This document shows, in pieces, positions 16,790 through 25,818 of a stretch of DNA of 64,000 nt (position 1 is its first letter; each line of letters begins with the position of its first letter). The DNA is from Lederbergia citrisecunda. GTDB lineage: Bacteria > Bacillota > Bacilli > Bacillales > Bacillaceae_C. The notes beneath the pieces are model-generated. The model searched no databases and was not told the origin of the DNA. It saw nothing but the letters and a program-made list of their open reading frames with translations. Both the position numbers and the translations under genes were made by a program. The DNA lies in assembly GCF_018343695.1 (NCBI RefSeq), contig NZ_JAGYPJ010000001.1, positions 1,375,001 to 1,439,000 of the forward strand, in the 5' to 3' direction.

Positions 16790-18028
16790 TTAAGAATTTA
16801 GTTCTCTTACTTTTTTATCACTTGGCAATAACCATGTCAACACACCAATAATCGGTAAGAAGCTACATAAAATCATTACAAATTTTATACTAAATATATC
16901 AGCTAAAGTTCCAAAAAACACAGCTCCTATCGCTCCCATTCCAAAAGCAAATCCGACAATAAGACCAGAAACCATACCGATTTTTTTCGGCACTAGTTCT
17001 TGTGCATAGACAACAGTTACACTAAAGCTAGATGTAATGATAAAACCGATTAGAAAAAATAACGGAATAACCCAACCTAGAGATACGTACGGCAATAATA
17101 GAGTAAGTGGTGCAGCCCCAGCCATGGAGAGAAAGATTATATTTCTCATTCCAAATCGATCTGCAAGCGGCCCTCCCAAAAAGGTTCCAAGCACACCAGC
17201 AAACATGAAAATAAATACGTATAATTGTGCCTCTTTAATCGTAAGCCCATAATCTTTTATTAAATAAAATTGATAAAAGTTACCGATACCTGCTGAATAC
17301 CATGAGCGAGCAATAACTAAAAAGACTAGCAGCCCAATTGCCGCTTTAATTTTTGGATGAATTGGCGTTCCGTTTGTTCCTTTTTGGCGTTTAACAGGTT
17401 TAAATGCTTCAATTTCAAGCTGTGATTTATACCAGTTTGACACATATAAAAGAAGCAATATTCCCATTAACGCTATTACTGTGAACCCTAGTGCCCCTTT
17501 TTGACCAAAGCGAACAAAAATAAATGCAGTAAAAATCGGAGCTAATGATTGTCCAAAATTTCCTCCGACCTGATAAATTGACTGCGCCAATCCTCTTCTA
17601 GGTCCCGCCGCCATATAAGAAACCCTTGATCCTTCAGGATGAAACACAGCAGAGCCTAACCCGATAAAAAATACGGAAGCTAAAATAACATAAAAGTTTG
17701 GTGACAAGCCAAAACCAATCAAGCCCGCCATACTTAATAACATTCCAAATGGCAAAAGAAATGGAGATGGTCTTCGATCTGCAAAATAACCAAGTACCGG
17801 CTGCATGACAGAAGATGTCATGTTTAATACAAATGCAATCCAACCAATTTGTGCATAAGATAAATTTAATGATTTTTCAAAAATTGGATTCATTGCAGGT
17901 ACTACTGATTGAATAGCATCATTAAAAAGATGTCCACCACTTATAGCAAATAACACTCCATAGACAGTCGCCATTTGCGGCATTGCTTTTGGTGCTTTTG
18001 TTACACTAGTAGCCTTTGCTGTACTCAT
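16790..18028 (-). CDS. MFS transporter, fosmidomycin-resistance (Fsr) family
   Basis: A major facilitator protein of about 412 residues with twelve hydrophobic segments. Recognisable blocks are SGGHLFNDAIQSVVPA at the N-terminus, GYFADRRPSP in the 2-3 loop (a variant of the GxLxDRxGRR motif), and VFHPEGSRVSYMAA, all typical of the Fsr/YfnC group. Relatives export fosmidomycin and other small anions; the substrate here is unknown. ATG 18028 is chosen because GAGAG lies 8 nt upstream; an ATG 10 codons earlier has no site. Single gene with its own terminator. Confidence 0.88.
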   Translation of the reverse strand: MSTAKATSVTKAPKAMPQMATVYGVLFAISGGHLFNDAIQSVVPAMNPIFEKSLNLSYAQIGWIAFVLNMTSSVMQPVLGYFADRRPSPFLLPFGMLLSMAGLIGFGLSPNFYVILASVFFIGLGSAVFHPEGSRVSYMAAGPRRGLAQSIYQVGGNFGQSLAPIFTAFIFVRFGQKGALGFTVIALMGILLLLYVSNWYKSQLEIEAFKPVKRQKGTNGTPIHPKIKAAIGLLVFLVIARSWYSAGIGNFYQFYLIKDYGLTIKEAQLYVFIFMFAGVLGTFLGGPLADRFGMRNIIFLSMAGAAPLTLLLPYVSLGWVIPLFFLIGFIITSSFSVTVVYAQELVPKKIGMVSGLIVGFAFGMGAIGAVFFGTLADIFSIKFVMILCSFLPIIGVLTWLLPSDKKVRELNS

Positions 18029-18113
18029 ATATACATCTCTCTTTCTAGGTAAAAACAAGAATAGTATGTATGTTATTATACATTACCATTCTATTATTAA
18101 CACTCCTTAATAT

Positions 18114-18917
18114 TTAACTTGTTATCAAGCGTAAAAATACTAAACATATCGTCAATAATACCATGATAAGCATTACATTCGTATCCTTTGAACACCAGTG
18201 TAGCTTCCTATATGAGGATCTAAGCTTACTAGTTTGATATCCTCTTACCTCTAAGGTATTAGCTAAATCTTCAGCACGATTTAAGGAACTTACAAAAAGT
18301 GGAATAAAGATTGGTACGAGTGCTTTCATTTGTTGTAATACATTTCCTACACCAAATTCGGTTCCTCTTGCTCTTTGTGCATCCATAACTTTTTGTGCCT
18401 CATCAAGAAGATTTGGAATGAAGCGCAATGAAATTGATAGCATTAACGCCATCTCATCGACAGGTATTTTCAAATATCGTAACGGGTGAAGTAAACGATT
18501 AATTCCATCGGTAAGATCAATTGGCTTTGTGGTTAATGTAATGACCGTCGATATGAACACAATCATAATGAAACGACAAAAAATATAAAATCCATTCATT
18601 AGTCCAAATTGCGAGATTGTGATCATTCCATACTCTACATAAATATGTCCCCCAGCAGTGAATAATATTTGTAAAAAGACCGTAAATAATATAAGCCAAA
18701 TTAACGGTTTAAGTCCTCGAATATATATTAGAAAACTAATCTCAGATAAACGTATAACCAAAAGAGTAAACAACCATAATAGTAAATATGCTTGCCAGTT
18801 ATTTGCGAGAAATAAGATGATGATGAAATAAAATCCTGCAATGATTTTTGCTCTTGGGTCAAGATGATGTAAAAAAGATTGTCCTGGAAAATAACGACCT
18901 AAAATCAGTTTATTCAT
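18114..18917 (-). CDS. ecfT: ECF transporter transmembrane subunit EcfT (paralogue)
   Basis: A 267-residue integral membrane protein with five or so hydrophobic segments and the coupling-helix motif DAQRARGTEFG; a second ARG-type motif is replaced by LANTLEVRGYQ. EcfT links two ATPases to a substrate-binding S component that imports (or in EET strains exports) a vitamin. Its start overlaps the ecfA2 stop by 4 nt. The set fmnB-ecfA1-ecfA2-ecfT is compact, unlike the usual ecf genes of the ribosomal protein cluster, so this is probably a second, flavin-dedicated copy. No S component (RibU-type) gene is in the window. Confidence 0.9.
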   Translation of the reverse strand: MNKLILGRYFPGQSFLHHLDPRAKIIAGFYFIIILFLANNWQAYLLLWLFTLLVIRLSEISFLIYIRGLKPLIWLILFTVFLQILFTAGGHIYVEYGMITISQFGLMNGFYIFCRFIMIVFISTVITLTTKPIDLTDGINRLLHPLRYLKIPVDEMALMLSISLRFIPNLLDEAQKVMDAQRARGTEFGVGNVLQQMKALVPIFIPLFVSSLNRAEDLANTLEVRGYQTSKLRSSYRKLHWCSKDTNVMLIMVLLTICLVFLRLITS

Positions 18918-19771
18918 ACGACACCACCCTCAATCAATGCCTCAGCAAGATCCTCAACCGATAAACATACATGAGGAAATGTTAAACCGATTTCTTTTTC
19001 AATTTTCATTTGGAGCCTTCGAACATCAGGAACATCTAGTGAGTATTGATTCAGAAGCTCATTATTGGAAAAAAGTGTACGTGTTTCGGTATGAGCAGCC
19101 ACTCTCCCTTTTTCCATAATGATTACATCATCTGCGTAAAGAGCTACGTCGTTCATATCATGAGTCACTAATACAATCGTCATTCCTCGATCTTGATTCC
19201 AATTTTTAAGTAATGTTAAAATATCTTTTTTTCCTTGTGGATCTAAACCAGCACCTGGTTCATCCAAAATAAGAATATCTGGCTCCATTGCTAATACGCC
19301 AGCAATGGCAACACGTCTCTTTTGTCCACCCGATAGCGAAAAAGGTGATTTAAATAAAATATCATTGTCCAAACCGACCATTTTAATGACATTTCTAGCT
19401 ATCTCTTTTGCCAGCTTTTCGGGTACTCCAAAGTTAACTGGTCCAAAACAAATATCCTTTTCAACCGTTTCGGCAAAAAGCTGTGATTCAGGAAACTGAA
19501 AGACCATTCCTACTTTTTGGCGGATTACTTTTATATCTTTTTTATTTCTTCGAGAATCGATTATTTTTTTTCCAACAAGAACTTTACCTTCTTTCGGAAT
19601 GAGTAATCCATTCATCGCCTTAAGTAGGCTTGATTTCCCAGCTCCTGTATGTCCCACGACGGCTGTAAATGTACCTGTCTTTATTTTTAAATGAACGGAA
19701 TGAAGAACAAGAGGACTACGAATCGGTCCTATTTGAAAATCGGCTGATACATTGTCAAATATTATTTCCAT
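18914..19771 (-). CDS. ecfA2: ECF transporter ATPase EcfA2
   Basis: ABC ATPase of 285 residues: Walker A GHTGAGKSS, Q-loop FQFPESQLF (characteristic of EcfA2), signature LSGGQKRRVAIAG, Walker B ILILDEPGAGLDP and H-loop THD. It energises the ECF vitamin transporter together with EcfA1 and EcfT. It overlaps ecfA1 by 10 nt and ecfT by 4 nt, showing translational coupling. All catalytic motifs are intact. Confidence 0.92.
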   Translation of the reverse strand: MEIIFDNVSADFQIGPIRSPLVLHSVHLKIKTGTFTAVVGHTGAGKSSLLKAMNGLLIPKEGKVLVGKKIIDSRRNKKDIKVIRQKVGMVFQFPESQLFAETVEKDICFGPVNFGVPEKLAKEIARNVIKMVGLDNDILFKSPFSLSGGQKRRVAIAGVLAMEPDILILDEPGAGLDPQGKKDILTLLKNWNQDRGMTIVLVTHDMNDVALYADDVIIMEKGRVAAHTETRTLFSNNELLNQYSLDVPDVRRLQMKIEKEIGLTFPHVCLSVEDLAEALIEGGVV

Positions 19772-20577
19772 AAGTATTTCACCAACTCTTTTTCCGTCAT
19801 ATATTTGTCAGGCATTTTTTTACCATGCTTAATCAACTCTCGTCTTAACTGCTCTACAATTGGATACTCAAACTTCATTGTATTGTTTGAAAATACTTGC
19901 TTTGGTGTACCTCTATTTACGACCCTCCCTTCCTTCATAACTAGAATGTAATCCGCCTCCGCTACCTCATTCATATCATGTGTAATCGAAATAATGGAAG
20001 TATTATCTTTTGATTTTATTTGCTTTAAAGTCGAGATAAGCTCTCGCCTGCTTCTCGGGTCTAACATAACTAATGCTTCATCCAATAGTAATATATCGGG
20101 CTTTAGAGCTAAAATTCCTGCAATCGCAACTCGCTGCTTTTGTCCACCAGACAATCTTGAAGGATCGAATAATCGAAGATTAGATATACCAACAGTTTGC
20201 AATGCTTCGTCTATTCTTAAGCTCATTTCTTCATAAGATAGATTAATATTTTCCAATGCAAATGCTACATCGTCTTGAACGGTAGTTCCGATAAATTGAT
20301 TTTCTGGATTTTGAAATATCAGACCGATGTGTCTTCTAATCTCCCATTTTGTCAATTCATTCATTTCGATGTCTGCGATACAAATACGGCCTTTTTCAGG
20401 AATAAATAAACCTACTAATAATTTTGCTAAGGTTGACTTCCCAGACCCGTTATGACCGATAATGGCAACCCACTCACCACGATTGACAGAAAAATTCACA
20501 TCTTGTAGTGTCTCTATTTCTTGTCGTATATCATATCGAAAGGATAAGTTTTCTACTTCCAAAATAGTTTTTGCCAT
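19762..20577 (-). CDS. ecfA1: ECF transporter ATPase EcfA1
   Basis: ABC ATPase of 271 residues with Walker A GHNGSGKST, Q-loop FQNPENQFIG (EcfA1 type), signature LSGGQKQRVAIAG and Walker B ILLLDEALVMLDP. The usual DEATSMLD of EcfA1 reads DEALVMLD here, a mark of divergence from the housekeeping copy. Start ATG 20577 is 7 nt after GGAGG (ATG 20580 is only 4 nt away). It follows fmnB by about 30 nt, which ties the transporter to protein flavinylation. Confidence 0.92.
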   Translation of the reverse strand: MAKTILEVENLSFRYDIRQEIETLQDVNFSVNRGEWVAIIGHNGSGKSTLAKLLVGLFIPEKGRICIADIEMNELTKWEIRRHIGLIFQNPENQFIGTTVQDDVAFALENINLSYEEMSLRIDEALQTVGISNLRLFDPSRLSGGQKQRVAIAGILALKPDILLLDEALVMLDPRSRRELISTLKQIKSKDNTSIISITHDMNEVAEADYILVMKEGRVVNRGTPKQVFSNNTMKFEYPIVEQLRRELIKHGKKMPDKYMTEKELVKYLWK

Positions 20578-20609
20578 CATTTAGCCTCCATTCAGTATAT
20601 AACACTCTT

Positions 20610-21656
20610 TTAATGGAGTTCCCCCATCTTAAATGCATCATTCGTTAATTCAAAGTTATTTTTTAATCCCGTTGTCGTAAAAATCTTCTTTTCCGTACTG
20701 ATAAATATAGCTTCAGCACCTTTTATTCCTTCGATAAATTTCATACCCTCTTTAATTCCTTTTGAAAAAACAATCGTTGAAAGAGCATCTCCATCTATTG
20801 AAAGATCCGTTATGATTGATACACCAGCCACATCGTTTTGAAATGGATATCCATCTTTAGGATTAAGTAAATGATGATATTTCATTCCGTCGACTTCTAA
20901 GAATCTCTCATATATACCAGATGTCACGATGGATTTATTGGATTCATTGATTTTTCCAACAATCTCTCCTCTTGGAGAAAAAGGGTCTTGAATACCAACT
21001 GTCCATTCTATTCCTGATGGATTTTTTCCCATAACATAAATATTTCCGCCTAAATCAATAATAGCTGTTTCAACGTCATGTTGAATTAAAACCTTTGCTA
21101 CTTCGTCTGTAATAAATCCTTTTGCAATTGCACCTAAGTCAAGTTGCATCCCTTTCTTTTTTAATAAGACAGTTTTTTCGTCTGTATTTAGCTCAATATC
21201 ATTAAAACTAATTAGCGGCAAGACAGATTCAATTTCTGTATCGTTAGGCTTCCTTGCATCTGGAAACCCAATATGCCAAAGAGAAGTTAATGGACCAATA
21301 GAAATATCAAAGGTACCATCCGCTTTTTCACTATATTCTTTTCCAGCAGCGATAAGTTTATTAATATCCTCCGACACCTTCACCGCTTGTATGCCAGCAT
21401 TTTTATTGATGTTGTCAATTTCCGATCCTTGCTCATTAACTGTAATTTGATCGGCTAATGATTTAATACGTTTGAATGCATGTTCGAGAACCTCTTCTTT
21501 CCCTTCATCATAAATTCTAATTGTTACTACAGTTCCCATTAAAAACTCAGTTTCTTTATATGGGCTACTCAATACTTTTGGTTGATGCGACTGTCCACAG
21601 CCTGAAAGTAATATAACGGAAATAACGATGAAAAATATCCATTTTTTATTTAACAT
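20610..21656 (-). CDS. fmnB: FAD:protein FMN transferase FmnB/ApbE, lipoprotein
   Basis: Extracellular Mg-dependent transferase that attaches FMN from FAD through a phosphoester bond to Thr/Ser of FMN-binding domains. The protein (about 348 residues) has a lipobox VILLSGCG at the N-terminus, then ApbE motifs: EFLMGTVVTIRIY, FDISIGPLTSLW, DLGAIAKGFITDEV, DLGGNIYVMG and SIDGDALSTIVFSKG (Mg-binding). ATG 21656 is taken; an in-frame TTG at 21665 is too near AAAGG. It heads the ecfA1-ecfA2-ecfT run and lies next to pplA, its likely substrate, as in the Listeria EET locus. Confidence 0.93.
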   Translation of the reverse strand: MLNKKWIFFIVISVILLSGCGQSHQPKVLSSPYKETEFLMGTVVTIRIYDEGKEEVLEHAFKRIKSLADQITVNEQGSEIDNINKNAGIQAVKVSEDINKLIAAGKEYSEKADGTFDISIGPLTSLWHIGFPDARKPNDTEIESVLPLISFNDIELNTDEKTVLLKKKGMQLDLGAIAKGFITDEVAKVLIQHDVETAIIDLGGNIYVMGKNPSGIEWTVGIQDPFSPRGEIVGKINESNKSIVTSGIYERFLEVDGMKYHHLLNPKDGYPFQNDVAGVSIITDLSIDGDALSTIVFSKGIKEGMKFIEGIKGAEAIFISTEKKIFTTTGLKNNFELTNDAFKMGELH

Positions 21657-21972
21657 TTCTATCAAACCTTTCGAAAAAGGAAAATGGGTTGTCCGATTTT
21701 TTTTGGAGTAGGTCTCTGAATATTATAGATGCCTGGCTCAACATTACGGACAACCCCTCTATGAAATGGTGCACTTGCTCTCCTGTCCAGTACCTGCGTC
21801 TATCCACTAGCACACTTCTTAATCCTCTTCTTTAAGATAAGTCAATAACGATTCATCTTTTCTGACATATCGTGTTCCCTTTATTTATGTCAGAGTCCAA
21901 AATGGGAAATCGAATAGAGCCTCAACATCCTGTACGCCAATACGACTATGCAACGCACTTACGCTCACTACT
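21657..21972. other. Spacer between pplA and fmnB
   Basis: No gene seen. It contains a perfect long-range inverted repeat GGGTTGTCCG (21686-21695) / CGGACAACCC (21747-21756), which on the minus strand could fold after pplA, and below that a degenerate low-information stretch including ACATCCTGTACGCC near 21928, a type of sequence common in intergenic remnants of Bacilli. Confidence 0.5.
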
Positions 21973-22875
21973 TTACTTACTATAAACATAGTTATCTATT
22001 TCAATTTTCGTTGTGTCCCCTTTTTGTGCTGCATTGACAAGCTGAGCAGCATACATTTTAAATGTTTGACTAGAGTGTGATGCGCCAGTTACTACATCTA
22101 CCTCAGCTGGATTTTGCTTTTCAACTAGAGATTTGTTTAATGCTGGAATGAAGTCTTGTGGTCCAGTACCTGTCTTTTCTTTCATTTTTTCTTGATAGCC
22201 TTCATCATTTGTTTTTAAATCCCCATCCTTATTTAGGTAGTTATAGTCTGATTCAATTATTTGACCATCTTTAACCGTTATATTTAAATAGGTTTTCCAG
22301 CCCGTTGAACCAATATTTTTTTCAACTAATGAGTAAACTCCATCAACTAAAGGTGCTCTCGTATCAATTTCAATTGTAGATGTATCGCCTTTTTGTGAAG
22401 CTTGAATCAATTGCTGTGCATAATTTAGGAATGTTTCCGATGAATGAGTTGCCCCTGTCACAACGTCTACTCTTTGTGCATCCTGACTTTTAACCAATTC
22501 TTCATTTAATTGTGGAATATAATCCTTCGGACCAACACCAGTCTTTTCAGACATATTCTTTTGATAACCTTCATCTTCTGATTTTAATTTTCCATTTTCA
22601 TCTTCATAGTTGTAAGTAGATTCTGTTATCTTTCCACCCTTGACTGTAATGGTCATCGACGCTTTCCAACCGTGATCATCAAAATCCTTTTCCTTTAGAG
22701 TGTAAGTTCCATCCTTCATTTCTGCACCTGCAATTACTTTTTCAATTCCCTCTTCTTCATTGGACACTTGCTTATTCCCATCATTATTCTTTTCGGAGAC
22801 ACTTGTTGATCCACAGGCTCCCAATAATAATGTGACTGATGCGACTACCGTTAAAAGTTTCGGCATCTTTTTCAT
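21973..22875 (-). CDS. pplA: FMN-binding lipoprotein PplA, two tandem FMN domains
   Basis: Surface lipoprotein expected to carry covalently bound FMN and pass electrons from the membrane to outside acceptors. The 300-residue protein has a lipobox LLLGACG (lipidated Cys21), a charged linker, and two homologous FMN-binding domains (about 48-168 and 178-297). Each has GW(K)-type strands, EGYQ, TG(V/T)GP(K/Q)D and an attachment site: DVVTGATHSS in the first, DVVTGASHSS in the second, where Thr or Ser would be flavinylated by FmnB. This twin-domain layout matches Listeria PplA. The gene is divergent from ndh2 and preceded by two Rex/Fnr-like palindromes. Confidence 0.92.
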   Translation of the reverse strand: MKKMPKLLTVVASVTLLLGACGSTSVSEKNNDGNKQVSNEEEGIEKVIAGAEMKDGTYTLKEKDFDDHGWKASMTITVKGGKITESTYNYEDENGKLKSEDEGYQKNMSEKTGVGPKDYIPQLNEELVKSQDAQRVDVVTGATHSSETFLNYAQQLIQASQKGDTSTIEIDTRAPLVDGVYSLVEKNIGSTGWKTYLNITVKDGQIIESDYNYLNKDGDLKTNDEGYQEKMKEKTGTGPQDFIPALNKSLVEKQNPAEVDVVTGASHSSQTFKMYAAQLVNAAQKGDTTKIEIDNYVYSK

Positions 22876-22906
22876 TTTTCTGTCCCACCCTTTTTAATTT
22901 TTATAA

Positions 22907-22922
22907 TGTGAAATTATTCACA
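22907..22922. promoter_or_regulatory. Rex/Fnr-type operator 1 upstream of pplA
   Basis: TGTGAAATTATTCACA fits the Rex core TGTGAA-N4-TTCACA exactly, and equally the Fnr/Crp form TGTGA-N6-TCACA. It begins 32 nt upstream of the pplA start, overlapping a candidate -10 (TATAAA on the minus strand), a position suited to repression. Confidence 0.65.
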
Positions 22923-22939
22923 TTTATAGACAGGAATTT

Positions 22940-22955
22940 TGTGAAGTTTTTCACA
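22940..22955. promoter_or_regulatory. Rex/Fnr-type operator 2 upstream of pplA
   Basis: TGTGAAGTTTTTCACA, with an extra T at the left (TTGTGAA), again fits the Rex core. Its centre is 33 nt from that of operator 1, about three helical turns, so two dimers would bind on the same DNA face. Confidence 0.65.
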
Positions 22956-23477
22956 TTATTGCACCTTTAGTTTAGCACTTCCTTTTAGATCTGTCTAATG
23001 ATTTTTGGAAGTAATGTAAAAATTTATAAAAAACACTATTAACTTGAGTACTTATATATGACATCTCAATCTTAAGCTATCTAATTATTAAATCTGTTTA
23101 TTGTTCTTTAAAATGCTCAACTATAGATGAACTTAATTATCTTGAAACACAAGAACAAATAGCTATTATTTTTATCTTACTGTAAATCGTTTTAAGATAA
23201 AGAATTTGTACTGCAGTTACTCATTGCATGGATCTTCCTTCCTCTAATAAACTCATAAAATAATAGAAATTTACCATTTTTACGAAAAACCATAGACAGT
23301 TTTGAATATTCATTGTAAACTAAAGACGAAAGTTCAACACTTCACAAACTTAATATCGTTTTATGCTCAAATCTTCACAAAAGAACATAGTGAGGAGATT
23401 GTTTTAACCTTTTTTTATTAAATTATGCTCATTGTTTCACAAAGGAGTGTTGAATCAATATTAAGGGGGCGATATTT

Positions 23478-25343
23478 ATGGCCAATAATGACATTGTGAT
23501 CATTGGTGCTGGTTATGCTGGTGTTCATGCTGCGAAGAAACTTGCGAAAAAATTTAAGAAAGATGAATCGGTTTCTATAACTCTCATTGATCGTCATTCC
23601 TACCATACGATGATGACTGAATTGCATGAAGTTGCAGCACATAGGGTTGAACCTGATGCCATTCAGTTTGATTTGCGAAGGTTGTTTAATCGGACTAAAG
23701 TGCAATTAGTCACGGACAATGTCACCCATGTAAATTATGAGGAAAAATGTGTAATAACTGAGCATGGTCAATACCATTTCGATTATCTTATTTTAGGTAT
23801 GGGTGGAGAACCAAACGATTTTGGTACTCCTGGAGTTTCCAAACATGCTTTTACGCTTTGGTCTTGGGAAGATGCTATGAAACTGCGAGAACATATTGAA
23901 AAAACGGTCCGGAAAGCTGCTACTATTCATAATGATGAGGATCGTCGAGCAATGCTTACCTTTACAGTATGCGGCTCTGGTTTTACTGGGATTGAAATGG
24001 TAGGTGAATTGCTTGAATGGAAAACTCGCTTAGCAAAGGATTACAAAGTAGATGAAAATGATATTTCGTTATATGTTGTGGAAGCTGCACCTACCATTCT
24101 AAATATGCTAGATCGAAAAGGTGCAGATAAAGCAGAAGCCTATTTAATTAATAATGATGTAAAAATCCTAAAAAGCTCCCCTATTGTTGAGGTAAAAGCT
24201 GATTCCGTTTTATTGGATTCCGGGAATGTCATAAAAACCCACACATTAATATGGACGGCTGGCGTTCAAGCTAACACCGATACTAAAGATTATGGAATGT
24301 CTAGTGGTCGTGCTGGTAGATTAAAAGTTAATCAATTTATGGAAGCTGACGGATTGGACAATGTTTATGTTGTCGGAGACTTAGCGTATTTTGAAGAAGA
24401 ACCAGGTAAGCCTACTCCACAAATTGTTGAAGCAGCCGAACAAACCGCTGGTACGGCAGCAAATAGCATTATTGCAGAAATCAATGGTGGTGAAAAACAG
24501 CCTTATAAAGGTAAGTACCATGGCGTCATGGTTTCCATCGGTGCAAGGTACGGCGTAGCCAACTTAAGTGGCATTCATTTGAGCGGCTGGTTTGCCATTT
24601 TTATGAAGCATATGGTAAATCTCTATTATTTCTTCGGAATAAGAAGTGGATATTATATGTTCCAATATATCATGCATGAGTTTTTCCATACGAAAGATAA
24701 ACGAAATATTTTCAGAAACACAACTACACGATATGGTAATGTGTTGTGGAGCTTCCCTCTCCGTTTAATGGTTGGTGGTTTTTGGATTGCTGAAGCAGGA
24801 GCAAAAATTTGGGGTCATGAAACATGGAAAGAAGCGACAGCAAGTTTCACTACATTGCCTAAATTATTTAAAGGAATAGGAGAAGATTCTTGGTTAACAA
24901 GTAACACGGTGACAATGCCATTCGACTGGTTGCAAACTACTACAAGTGGAGCTAGTGAGGCAGCATCAGGAGATTGGGCTACTCCCATTTTATCTCATAT
25001 GCCTGGCTGGTTTGAGTGGATCATGAAAATCATGCTTCCTACTCCTGAAGTGGCTATCTTTATGCAAAAAATGATGGTGTTTATTGAATTAGCAATTGGG
25101 CTGGCCATTCTAATTGGGCTTTTTACCTGGCTAGCAAGTTTTATGAGTACCGGATTCCTTCTCATGTTTACGTTTAGTGCGATGCTCGGATGGGATAAAT
25201 TTTGGGCTCTCCCTGCTTCCATCGCCTTATTAAACGGATCTGGGCGAACATTAGGTTTAGATTATTGGGTTATCCCCTATTTACAAAAAAGTATTGGCAA
25301 ATGGTGGTACGGCAACGTTAAAGGATTTTATAAGGATTGCTAG
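23478..25343 (+). CDS. ndh2: Type II NADH dehydrogenase of the EET pathway (Ndh2) with C-terminal membrane domain
   Basis: Oxidises NADH and reduces a (demethyl)menaquinone pool that feeds extracellular electron transfer. The first about 400 residues form an NDH-2 domain: FAD site IVIIGAGYAGVHAAKK, NAD-binding FTVCGSGFTGIEMVGE, and the second FAD motif VYVVGDLAYF. The remaining 220 residues carry several hydrophobic segments with DoxX-like character, absent from ordinary about 400-residue NDH-2. The 621-residue length is that of Listeria Ndh2. RBS AAGGGGG lies 8 nt before the ATG. It leads ndh2-eetA-eetB, with gaps of 37 and 21 nt. Confidence 0.92.
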   Translation: MANNDIVIIGAGYAGVHAAKKLAKKFKKDESVSITLIDRHSYHTMMTELHEVAAHRVEPDAIQFDLRRLFNRTKVQLVTDNVTHVNYEEKCVITEHGQYHFDYLILGMGGEPNDFGTPGVSKHAFTLWSWEDAMKLREHIEKTVRKAATIHNDEDRRAMLTFTVCGSGFTGIEMVGELLEWKTRLAKDYKVDENDISLYVVEAAPTILNMLDRKGADKAEAYLINNDVKILKSSPIVEVKADSVLLDSGNVIKTHTLIWTAGVQANTDTKDYGMSSGRAGRLKVNQFMEADGLDNVYVVGDLAYFEEEPGKPTPQIVEAAEQTAGTAANSIIAEINGGEKQPYKGKYHGVMVSIGARYGVANLSGIHLSGWFAIFMKHMVNLYYFFGIRSGYYMFQYIMHEFFHTKDKRNIFRNTTTRYGNVLWSFPLRLMVGGFWIAEAGAKIWGHETWKEATASFTTLPKLFKGIGEDSWLTSNTVTMPFDWLQTTTSGASEAASGDWATPILSHMPGWFEWIMKIMLPTPEVAIFMQKMMVFIELAIGLAILIGLFTWLASFMSTGFLLMFTFSAMLGWDKFWALPASIALLNGSGRTLGLDYWVIPYLQKSIGKWWYGNVKGFYKDC

Positions 25344-25380
25344 TTTATAATTCCTTAATAATGGTAAGGAGGAAATAGAG

Positions 25381-25797
25381 ATGAGAGAGTTTTTTCTGAT
25401 GATCAAAAAATGGGATCTAATCATCATTATTCTACTCATTCTATTTTCCTTTTTACCTGTTTCAATTTTTAGCTATCAACAAGCAAAAGAAACAGAAGCC
25501 AGTTCCCGTTATGTAGCAGTTATTACAGTTGATAAAAAAGTTGTAAAAGAAATCGAAATTTCTAGTCATACGGGGACACAAAGATTTGAGATTATTAGTC
25601 AAGATTCCGACATTAATGTAATTGAAGTAAAAGATAGTCAAGTTCGTATGAAAAGTGCTAATTGCGCAGATCAGGTCTGCGTAAGAACAAGGGCCATTTC
25701 AAAACCTGGGCAAACGATTATTTGCTTACCACATAAAATAGTGGTTGAGATAAAAGCTGTCAATGCCCCATTAGAAGAAATGATTATTAGTTCTTAA
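25381..25797 (+). CDS. eetA: EetA, NusG domain II-containing membrane-anchored protein
   Basis: A 138-residue protein with one N-terminal transmembrane helix (about 13-32) and an extracytoplasmic NusG domain II (about 45-135) containing NCADQVCVRTRAISKPGQ and a terminal ICLPHKIVVEI. The two Cys in ADQVCV and IICLPHK and that pattern are the hallmarks of the family. In Listeria, EetA is needed for flavin-based electron transfer, with an unknown step. AAGGAGG lies 8 nt before the ATG. Position between ndh2 and eetB is as expected. Confidence 0.88.
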   Translation: MREFFLMIKKWDLIIIILLILFSFLPVSIFSYQQAKETEASSRYVAVITVDKKVVKEIEISSHTGTQRFEIISQDSDINVIEVKDSQVRMKSANCADQVCVRTRAISKPGQTIICLPHKIVVEIKAVNAPLEEMIISS

Positions 25798-25818
25798 TAA
25801 AAATGAGAGGCAATAACT

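Larger units (their letters stand above)
22876..23477. other. Divergent pplA-ndh2 regulatory region
   Basis: 602 nt of AT-rich DNA without a gene. It holds two palindromic operators (22907-22922, 22940-22955) near pplA and three direct TTCACAA half-sites (23341-23347, 23374-23380, 23436-23442) near ndh2. The middle part (about 22990-23330) shows nothing I can assign. Confidence 0.6.
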
